DNA of 21,971 nt. It comes from a virus. Below, in pieces: positions 7,178-13,579 of the stretch. Where the stretch lies: positions 1-21,971 of the IMG/VR virus record IMGVR_UViG_3300006802_000663, one strand, 5' to 3'. Below the pieces are notes generated by a model. The model had not been told where the DNA came from, ran no database searches, and saw nothing but the letters and a program-made list of their open reading frames with translations. A program made the position numbers and the translations under genes. Numbering within the stretch: the stretch's first letter is position 1; each line of letters starts with the position of its first letter.

Positions 7178-7205
7178 TTGACAATCCCCTATATAATTCG
7201 ATATT
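7178..7205 (+). promoter_or_regulatory. Candidate sigma-70 promoter for the SNF2 helicase gene
   Basis: A perfect TTGACA (7178-7183) is followed after 16 bases by GATATT (7200-7205, four of six matches). Transcription would start near 7212, leaving a leader of about 20 bases before the ATG at 7233. A better-looking TATAAT at 7192 has only 8 bases to this -35 and is probably not paired with it. The site overlaps the opposing promoter. Confidence 0.5.
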
Positions 7206-7218
7206 GTTCCTGCGTCAA
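7190..7218 (-). promoter_or_regulatory. Candidate sigma-70 promoter for the leftward replication operon
   Basis: On the minus strand TTGACG (7213-7218) is followed after 17 bases by TATATA (7190-7195). It shares TTGACG-N8-ATATCG with the promoter at 324-351. The leader to the ATG at 7140 would be about 45 bases. It overlaps the rightward promoter almost completely. Confidence 0.55.
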
Positions 7219-7224
7219 CAGGAA
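7207..7224. promoter_or_regulatory. Inverted repeat in the divergent control region (possible operator)
   Basis: Perfect 6-bp arms TTCCTG (7207-7212) and CAGGAA (7219-7224) flank CGTCAA. The centre is exactly the -35 of the leftward promoter, and the right arm contains the AGGA ribosome site of the SNF2 gene. It could be a repressor site controlling both directions, or an RNA hairpin hiding the SNF2 Shine-Dalgarno. The 6-base spacing is the same as in the repeat at 308-323. Confidence 0.45.
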
Positions 7225-7232
7225 ATCGCATC

Positions 7233-8675
7233 ATGTACGAATTCGAGACGAAGCCGTTCCAGCACCAAGAGGACGTGTTCCGTGGTTCGTGGTCCGCGCC
7301 GTTCTATGCACTGTTCATGGAGATGGGGACCGGCAAGTCCAAGGTGGCCATCGATACCATCGCCGCGCTCTACGAGGACGGGAAAATCAACGCCGCTCTT
7401 ATCGTCGCGCCAAAAGGCGTCTACGACAACTGGGTGCGCGGTGAAATTCCAATTCACATGCCGAAGCGCATCGAGAGGCTCGTGGTCCGTTGGACGCCGG
7501 CCAAGACCAAGAAATTCGAGGAGGAGATTGCAGGGCTCATGGACCACGGTCCACGGCACTTGCGCCTGTTCGTCATGAACATCGAAGCGCTGTCCACGCC
7601 TCGTGGTACGGCTGCCGCGCTAAATTTTCTCAAGCGTTATCCCGATAACATCATGGTGGTGGACGAGAGCACGACAATCAAGAGCCGCACCGCGACGCGG
7701 ACGCGTAATGTTGTGGCGCTAGCGGCGTACACCAAATATCGCCGCATCCTGACCGGATCGCCGATTACGAAGAGCCCCCTCGATCTTTACAGTCAATGTC
7801 TGTTCCTCGAACCGAAAGCCCTTGGCTACAATTCGTACTTCGCCTTCCAGAACAGGTATGCCGTAGTACAGCGCCGTGCGATGGGGCACCGGTCGTTCCA
7901 AGAGGTCGTAGGTTACCGCCGGCTGGACGAGTTGTCGGAGAAGCTCGACAAGTTCAGCAGTCGCGTTCTGAAGGAGGATTGTCTCGATCTTCCGGAGAAG
8001 CTCTACATACGGCGCGATGTGCCACTGACCGACGAGCAGAAATCTCTGTACCTACAGATGAAGAAACTGGCGCTGGCCATGTTCGACAACGGCGAACTGG
8101 CGACAACGGCTAGCGTTTTAACGCAGATCATGCGGCTTCAGCAGATTTGTTGCGGGTTCCTGACGCCAGACGATGGCGTTACGCAGGAGATACCCAACAA
8201 CAGACTGAGCGAATTGCTTGATATCTGCGACGAGCTTCAGGGCAAAGCTATCATCTGGGCGACGTGGACACACGACATCCAGAAGGTTGCCGAGGCCCTG
8301 CGCGACCGCTTCGGGCCCGAGGCGGTCGCAACCTATTACGGTGATACGCCACAAGATGATCGTCAGATCACCGTCGAGCGGTTCCAAGATAAGGATAGCC
8401 CGCTGCGGTTTTTTGTGGGTCAGCCGCGCACCGGCGGATACGGCATTACGTTAACAGCCGCAAACACAGTGATCTACTATTCTAACAGCTACGATCTGGA
8501 GATACGGTTACAGTCCGAGGACCGCGCACATCGTATCGGTCAGCGGAACGCCGTGACCTACATAGACCTGATATCGCCCGATACGGTCGATGAAAAGATC
8601 ATCGGCGCACTACGCAACAAGATCGACCTCGCCGGCCAAGTCCTCGGTGAGAATGCCAAGCAGTGGCTTATCTGA
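7233..8675 (+). CDS. SNF2-family (SF2) DNA helicase/translocase
   Basis: 480 residues and the only rightward gene in the window. The Swi2/Snf2 core is complete: FQHQ (9-12), motif I MGTGKSK (31-37), Walker B VVDEST (142-147), III LTGSP (173-177), then the second RecA lobe with IIWATW (340-345), V GGYGITLTAA (401-410) and VI QSEDRAHRIGQ (427-437). It is a minimal phage-type enzyme without accessory chromatin domains. Such ATPases translocate on duplex DNA and occur in many phages near replication genes, with roles in replication, recombination or protein displacement. AGGA nine bases upstream supports the ATG. The 3' end overlaps the last virion gene tail-to-tail by eight bases. Confidence 0.95.
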   Translation: MYEFETKPFQHQEDVFRGSWSAPFYALFMEMGTGKSKVAIDTIAALYEDGKINAALIVAPKGVYDNWVRGEIPIHMPKRIERLVVRWTPAKTKKFEEEIAGLMDHGPRHLRLFVMNIEALSTPRGTAAALNFLKRYPDNIMVVDESTTIKSRTATRTRNVVALAAYTKYRRILTGSPITKSPLDLYSQCLFLEPKALGYNSYFAFQNRYAVVQRRAMGHRSFQEVVGYRRLDELSEKLDKFSSRVLKEDCLDLPEKLYIRRDVPLTDEQKSLYLQMKKLALAMFDNGELATTASVLTQIMRLQQICCGFLTPDDGVTQEIPNNRLSELLDICDELQGKAIIWATWTHDIQKVAEALRDRFGPEAVATYYGDTPQDDRQITVERFQDKDSPLRFFVGQPRTGGYGITLTAANTVIYYSNSYDLEIRLQSEDRAHRIGQRNAVTYIDLISPDTVDEKIIGALRNKIDLAGQVLGENAKQWLI

Positions 8676-9486
8676 CCGGGAAGAAGCTGCCGATACCGCC
8701 TCGTACAGCGCCACCGTTTCGGTAACCACGGGACGCGAACGACGTTACAGCACCATACGGGCTGTAACCCGGATCAGCCTCGAAACCGAACAAGCCGCCC
8801 GGATTGCCGTAGTCCACGCTTGGTGCAGTTACGGATGGTGCAGTTACGGATGGCGCGCCTAGTCCGCTTATCGCGTTACCAATAGCATTGGACGCCGTAT
8901 TGGCTACGTTGGTGGCCGTGTTAATTGCGTTACCCACAACATCGTTCGGCGCTACGAGGCTGCCAATGCCTTCAAGACTGACAGACGGTGCTGTCCCGAA
9001 TTCTGCGCCGGGAACGGCCGTTGTGCTTCCGAGAGCGATGTTCGGGCCGCCGAGGGCGTTATACGCAAAGCCAGTTCCCGGTACGCCGATTGCCGACCCG
9101 AAAACGGCCCCCGGATTAACGGAATAATTCGTTTGTTCCGTTAGCGTCGGCGTAACGTAGCTCCGCGTATCAAATGGCGTGAAAAAGTTGACGAGGTCCT
9201 GCATGAAGCTGGTTTCTACGGCGACATTTTCGGGGGCCACACCCGTTATGGATTCTTGCGTACCCGGCGCGCCACCCATACCTACGGCAGCCTCCGCCAT
9301 TTCTACGTCGACAGGTTGATCTACCGCAGGGTCTGTACCGAGATATCCGCCGGCATCCCCGGAACCACTCCCGCCACCATCCCCGCCAAGCAGAAGACGA
9401 CGCGCACCGAATTCGTCAGCGCATTCAACACCCGAATAGATGTCGTTCAGACCGTCGCACCACGGGGACCGTCGTTTATAGAACAC
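8668..9486 (-). CDS. Gly/Ala-rich putative virion protein (272 aa), downstream of the acyltransferase
   Basis: The start is a GTG with AAGGAG about 8 bases upstream, 11 bases inside the end of the acyltransferase gene. The product has no recognised domain. It has a short basic N-terminus (YKRR), a Gly/Asp/Ser-rich stretch (residues 34-51), an acidic/Ala region, an Asn/Ala-rich segment (180-210) and an APSV(T) triplet repeat (211-224). It ends with YRNGGAV (255-261) and GGIGSFF. The YRNGG motif links it to the neighbouring 972-aa virion candidate. Lys4 is the only lysine in the protein. A virion role is inferred from context and composition. Confidence 0.75.
   Translation of the reverse strand: MFYKRRSPWCDGLNDIYSGVECADEFGARRLLLGGDGGGSGSGDAGGYLGTDPAVDQPVDVEMAEAAVGMGGAPGTQESITGVAPENVAVETSFMQDLVNFFTPFDTRSYVTPTLTEQTNYSVNPGAVFGSAIGVPGTGFAYNALGGPNIALGSTTAVPGAEFGTAPSVSLEGIGSLVAPNDVVGNAINTATNVANTASNAIGNAISGLGAPSVTAPSVTAPSVDYGNPGGLFGFEADPGYSPYGAVTSFASRGYRNGGAVRGGIGSFFPVR
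8822..8851. repeat. In-frame 15-bp tandem repeat (APSVT)
   Basis: Two perfect copies of GGTGCAGTTACGGAT (8822-8836, 8837-8851) followed by a diverged third. They encode repeated APSVT in the 272-aa protein. Confidence 0.9.
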
Positions 9487-9922
9487 AGCTTTCTCTCCTT
9501 AATGCGATGTCCGTACAATGTCCGTACACGTAGTTCAAGCGGTTACCGACATTACGCCGAGTAAATGCGCCGTCCTTCTTGTACAGGCTGATGTAACGAT
9601 CCGTAAGGTCCCTCTGCACCTGACGGGCGATCTTGAAGCCGTTCTTATACGGCGCGATCATGTCGATTACGTACAAGGTCCCAGATTCGTGGTCCGTGAA
9701 CCAGTCTTCGGGCCGTATCTTCCGCGATCCAGTAAGGTAGCCCGTCGCAGCGTCGGTCGTGAGGAAGGCGTGCGAATAGAGGCCCACGGGCCGCGTGTCG
9801 TCGTAGAACACCGTCAGCTTATCCGCTTGGATGGCGGGGAGGATCAGGCGCTCCAGATCATGGACATACCACTTCCTGTGGATGTCAGACTGGAGCATCA
9901 AGCTGATCGCATCCCCGATCAT
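9476..9922 (-). CDS. HlyC-like toxin-activating lysine acyltransferase
   Basis: 148 residues; ATGA overlap with the 1211-aa gene upstream. By memory it aligns along most of its length with E. coli HlyC: HRKW (His15) with HlyC LHRNW (catalytic His23), LPAIQAD (28-34) with LPAIQAN, DDTRPVGLYSHAFL (41-54) with DNYPVAYCSWANL, PEDW (71-74) with AEDW, and VIDMIAPY (85-92, Asp87) with FIDWIAPFG (catalytic Asp92). HlyC-family enzymes move a fatty acyl group from acyl-ACP to internal lysines of RTX toxins. Both catalytic residues are present. The conserved Trp of SWA is His here, and the protein is about 20 residues shorter at the C-terminus. No RTX toxin is visible. The position between virion genes suggests a virion protein substrate, which is inference. 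Confidence 0.82.
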   Translation of the reverse strand: MIGDAISLMLQSDIHRKWYVHDLERLILPAIQADKLTVFYDDTRPVGLYSHAFLTTDAATGYLTGSRKIRPEDWFTDHESGTLYVIDMIAPYKNGFKIARQVQRDLTDRYISLYKKDGAFTRRNVGNRLNYVYGHCTDIALRRESCVL

Positions 9923-12900
9923 CCCATCAGGCTCCCGATACCCTGCTGACGGATCATGCCTGACGCTAGGTCAGACGGAAAAAGTGCCGCGTACTGCGCT
10001 CTCGTCGCTGGATTGGGTGGTGCCGTCACCGGGGGGACCGGTGGTATCGGCGCAGGACGAGCCGCAGTAGCGGCGGGTGCGGCAGCCGCGACTGTCGTGG
10101 GACGGACAGTTGCGGGCTGCTGCACGGAGCTTTGTTTCCCGACAGGGGCTGTTTGTGGGGCAGCGGGTGTCGTTTCTGCCTCGGGTGTCGTTTCTGCCTC
10201 GGGTTCGTACCTCTCGCGGGTCGTCTCCCGCAACGTGGCGGGAATAGCCGGTTTGACGGAGCGCGTGATAAAGTTACCGAACGCTTCGGCCACCCGTAGG
10301 CTCAGGCGCTCTCTTTCCTTTTTGGTTTTGGGGTTACGCATCATCATAGCTAGTTTTTCCGGGTCTCTCATCAGCTCTGACATAACGTCGAGTTTCATCA
10401 TACCCGGTATCTGGTTGAAGACGCGTCTAGCTGCTTCCGCGCCACGGCCAGAGGCTATGATTGCGCCAGCCCCGCTACCACCGCTCAATAGACTGTGCGC
10501 CCGGCTACCGGCCGCAGAACCGACTATAGAGACATAGAAGTCCATGATTGGTCCGGCCTTATCAACCAATTGACCGAGAGAGCCGGAAGCCTCCGCTGCT
10601 TCAAATCGGACCATCTCCGTGAGAAGGGTTTTGAGGTTGTCTAGCTCGGGTGCGCTTATAACCCCCCGAGACTTCATCCATTCCGCTAGAGAGAGACGGC
10701 CCTCTGAACCTTTCATCGGTTTATATATCTGATCATAGAGGGCACTTGGACTGAACGTGCCGCCCGTGATACCCGCCTTCGTCGCGGCCCATTCTAGGAT
10801 AGCGGATTTCATGCCCGATATTGCCGCAGTACGCTGGTCCTCCGGTAGGTCAGGGCTATTAACGACCTTGAATAAACGATCCAGCCCACGGCGGGGAGCC
10901 TTCCCGCCCACAACACTAGATATCACCGTGGTCGGACTTTCTGCGCCGAGTAGCCGGCCATTTACTGTTCTAGGATTTATAAGATCGTAGAAGCTACGTT
11001 GAGCCATCTCTTCCTGTAGCCGTGCTTTGTTTAGAGTGGTGGTCTGGTCAAGAAGGACATTGGCCCTCTCTGCATTAAGCAAGTCGGCTTTCAAGTCTGG
11101 GAAAAGATCAAGTACCTCTTTATTTTCCTCGATTGATTTACGTAGCTTTGCGGGATCAATCTGGCCCGTGTCCAGATCAAAGGCAGATGCCCGTATATTA
11201 CGGAGCACTTTCTGCGTTACGGACTTCACCGACCCCGTTGTTTCTTCTGCGCCTTCTAAACCTTCTCTAAGGGCAAAACGGCCAATATCGTTGATCTGCT
11301 TCAGACGTAGATACGTCGGGTCATTACCACCTTGGAAGATACGTTTCGCCAGCAACTCCGGCGCGATTCGCTCCTCGCCGGTCTTCGCTGTAGCGAGAGC
11401 CTTACCACCAAACGCCCTTGTATAGGTGTCGTTCAGAGCCTTCGTGTACGCCCTTGCCAGATCGTAAGCTAGCGCGAAGTTTGAACCCGGCTTGAACAAA
11501 TCAGCCTGCCCCGTCAAGGACTGCAAGTCGTCCATCATCGCATCAGCCATCTCATAGGCGATGCGCGCGTTATTTTCTTTGCCGGCGGCGCTTAACTCAC
11601 GGCCCATCTGAAGAGCGACACTCCGCATCTTGATAAGCTCGGTCGTTCTCAGATCATCGCTTGGTGGTATAGGGTTTCCCTGCGCGTCAAAGGTATAACC
11701 AAGCTCTTGCTTTTTTCTGGCCGCAAATTGGCCTAATTTAGCAAGGCCCTCCGTGACGTAGTCTTTGGCTTCTTGCGGCAGACCATCAAGGTCATCCCAA
11801 TACTTCAAGAAATTAGGCATTGTCGCGGGGTCGGTAGGGATGACGACCTCGGGAACACGACTCCAAACCTGACGCTCTTTTTGGCGAGCGAAGTCTAGGC
11901 TCTGAGCCACCGTATCATACAGACGTTCAGAGAGCGCGATGTTGGATTCAGGCGTATCCCCTCTAACCCGGTAGAAGGCCGTCAGGACGGTATCAGATGC
12001 ACGAGCAAGGTCATCGATCATCTTTTGCTCAAAGATGCCCGCTGCCATATCGGCCGCCGCCTTCATTGCCTCTTGGTCGCCCGTCTGAGCCATCGCCAAG
12101 ATGACATTTTTCAGTGCCTGTGTGGAGGCCTTCGCCGCCGCTATACGCTCCCCGCCAAGGCCTGAACCTATTTGGTCGAGCGACGCCTCGATGGCCAGAA
12201 GGGTTGGGCTAGCTGCTTTCATACCGGCGGTCTGGAGAATGGGCTTGCCGCTATCGTCTACAAGGTACTGCGCTAGTTCCTTCGAGGCCAGACGTTCGAT
12301 GATGGCGTTTACGTCCTCTCCCCCCTGTTCAAGAAGAGTTATGATCTTCCTTACCGCCTCTTCTTGCCGTGCGCGCTGGCCAAAACCTGCCCCCGCCGCG
12401 ACCCCCTCAAGACCCCCCGATTTGTATCGCTCGGATACACCTTTGAAGAGTTCTTTAATCCTCCCGAAATTACCGAGAATAGCGGTGGCCGGCTGGGCTA
12501 ATGATGCGGCTGTCGCGCCACCGAGTAATTCTAACCCGACACGGGACCACGCCCCGCCGGGGGCGTACTCCTCCGCAAGACCCGCACCGAGGGTTTGGCC
12601 CGTTCCTATAATTCCTTCCGCCAACGTGGTGGCGATGGGTGCAGCACGTGCCGCTTCCCCAGAACCGCCGACCATTCTGGCCGCGGCGTCCGCGAACCGA
12701 ATTGCTCTGGTGGGGCGCACGGGGCCAACGGCAGGCCTACTGGCTAAGTTGGCTACGTTAGCCAGATATTCCGCAGTACCCAAGTTGACTTTCGACGGCA
12801 GCATAAAGGGGAGGGCCAACCAAGCCAGCGCCCCCATGCTGGTCTTACCCATTTCATAGGCAGCGGTATGGCCCGGTAGGATCGGGCGTTCTTTGCCCAT

Positions 12901-13554
12901 GAGCTTATCGGTTATATACTCACCGCCAAACTGACCGCCTAGAGCACCAACAGCGCCTCCGGCACCCACAACTACTAACTTCGCCAATGGGTGCGCCAAA
13001 TAAGGCGTAGCGAGCGCAGCGGCTCTTCCGCCCGCAAGCGCGCCAGAAAAACTCAGCACCGAGGGGATTGCCGCTCTTTGAACACCTTCAAAGAAGGTGG
13101 CTCCCTCAATAGGGCGTCCCTCAGAATCTTGAGCAAAAGCGCTAACTATCTGCTCATCGCTCATGGCCCTTTCTCGCGGGGACAGGTTTGCGGTCTCCGG
13201 CATCCTGTCAAAATACCCCGCCGTTCCGTCCCGAAGACCCTTGTACGAGAAAAGAGCAGGATCAATCCCCACGCCGACCTCTCCCGCTATCACGGAAGCA
13301 ATCTTGCTCGCCGGGTCCCCGCTCTCAGATGAGAACAACCCAGTGAAATAGTCTAGTTGGGGTTTATCCAAGGTCACTGGAAAAAGTTCAGGTAGGGGCT
13401 GCTGTTCCCCAACGGGTTCCTGCGGCTCTGGCTGCGGCGCGGGCTCTGGCTGCGGCGCGGGCTCTGGCTGCGCCCCAATGGTGACCTGAAGCGGCTTCCG
13501 CTCAGGTGGGGACACATTTTCCAGATACTGGAGGACCGGATCAGTTTCAGCCAT
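9919..13554 (-). CDS. Large glycine-zipper internal/ejection-like virion protein (1211 aa)
   Basis: A 1211-residue protein with a Pro/Glu/Gln-rich N-terminus carrying PEPAPQ repeats (about residues 28-46). It then has two hydrophobic, Gly/Ala-rich stretches (about 160-212, including VVVGAGGAVGALGG, and 238-253) and a long helical middle. The C-terminal tail is low-complexity Pro/Ala/Thr with an EAETTP duplication (about 1119-1130). The end, TRAQYAALFPSDLASGMIRQ, resembles the conserved tail of large internal virion proteins of environmental podoviruses. Size, glycine zippers and position suggest a DNA-ejection protein that enters the host envelope. I see no clear lysozyme or transglycosylase motif. 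The start has only a weak AGGGG upstream. Confidence 0.75.
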   Translation of the reverse strand: MAETDPVLQYLENVSPPERKPLQVTIGAQPEPAPQPEPAPQPEPQEPVGEQQPLPELFPVTLDKPQLDYFTGLFSSESGDPASKIASVIAGEVGVGIDPALFSYKGLRDGTAGYFDRMPETANLSPRERAMSDEQIVSAFAQDSEGRPIEGATFFEGVQRAAIPSVLSFSGALAGGRAAALATPYLAHPLAKLVVVGAGGAVGALGGQFGGEYITDKLMGKERPILPGHTAAYEMGKTSMGALAWLALPFMLPSKVNLGTAEYLANVANLASRPAVGPVRPTRAIRFADAAARMVGGSGEAARAAPIATTLAEGIIGTGQTLGAGLAEEYAPGGAWSRVGLELLGGATAASLAQPATAILGNFGRIKELFKGVSERYKSGGLEGVAAGAGFGQRARQEEAVRKIITLLEQGGEDVNAIIERLASKELAQYLVDDSGKPILQTAGMKAASPTLLAIEASLDQIGSGLGGERIAAAKASTQALKNVILAMAQTGDQEAMKAAADMAAGIFEQKMIDDLARASDTVLTAFYRVRGDTPESNIALSERLYDTVAQSLDFARQKERQVWSRVPEVVIPTDPATMPNFLKYWDDLDGLPQEAKDYVTEGLAKLGQFAARKKQELGYTFDAQGNPIPPSDDLRTTELIKMRSVALQMGRELSAAGKENNARIAYEMADAMMDDLQSLTGQADLFKPGSNFALAYDLARAYTKALNDTYTRAFGGKALATAKTGEERIAPELLAKRIFQGGNDPTYLRLKQINDIGRFALREGLEGAEETTGSVKSVTQKVLRNIRASAFDLDTGQIDPAKLRKSIEENKEVLDLFPDLKADLLNAERANVLLDQTTTLNKARLQEEMAQRSFYDLINPRTVNGRLLGAESPTTVISSVVGGKAPRRGLDRLFKVVNSPDLPEDQRTAAISGMKSAILEWAATKAGITGGTFSPSALYDQIYKPMKGSEGRLSLAEWMKSRGVISAPELDNLKTLLTEMVRFEAAEASGSLGQLVDKAGPIMDFYVSIVGSAAGSRAHSLLSGGSGAGAIIASGRGAEAARRVFNQIPGMMKLDVMSELMRDPEKLAMMMRNPKTKKERERLSLRVAEAFGNFITRSVKPAIPATLRETTRERYEPEAETTPEAETTPAAPQTAPVGKQSSVQQPATVRPTTVAAAAPAATAARPAPIPPVPPVTAPPNPATRAQYAALFPSDLASGMIRQQGIGSLMG
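10165..10200. repeat. In-frame 18-bp tandem repeat (EAETTP)
   Basis: Two perfect copies of an 18-bp unit beginning GGGTGTCGTTTC (10165-10182 and 10183-10200), encoding EAETTP twice near the C-terminus of the 1211-aa protein. Confidence 0.93.
13426..13472. repeat. In-frame 18-bp tandem repeat (PEPAPQ)
   Basis: An 18-bp unit (CTCTGGCTGCGGCGCGGG) occurs at 13426-13443 and 13444-13461, with an 11-base partial third copy to 13472. It encodes PEPAPQ repeats at the N-terminus of the 1211-aa protein. Confidence 0.93.
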
Positions 13555-13579
13555 TGTTAATGACCCCTACTCTTAGCGC

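Noticed and set aside
7192-7197. Perfect plus-strand TATAAT as the SNF2 -10 box
   Set aside because: Only 8 bases separate it from TTGACA and no good -35 lies 16-18 bases upstream; it may still act as an extended AT-rich region.
9334-9387. RTX-type Gly/Asp nonapeptide repeats in the 272-aa protein (residues 34-51)
   Set aside because: The stretch is Gly/Asp/Ser-rich but lacks the regular GGxGxDxUx periodicity, so an RTX toxin cannot be claimed.
9956-10537. Plus-strand 193-aa open frame
   Set aside because: Antisense to the Pro/Ala/Thr-rich tail of the 1211-aa protein; low-complexity shadow without ribosome site or recognisable motif.
12101-12859. Plus-strand 252-aa open frame
   Set aside because: Antisense shadow of the 1211-aa gene; composition mirrors the opposite strand and no family is recognisable.
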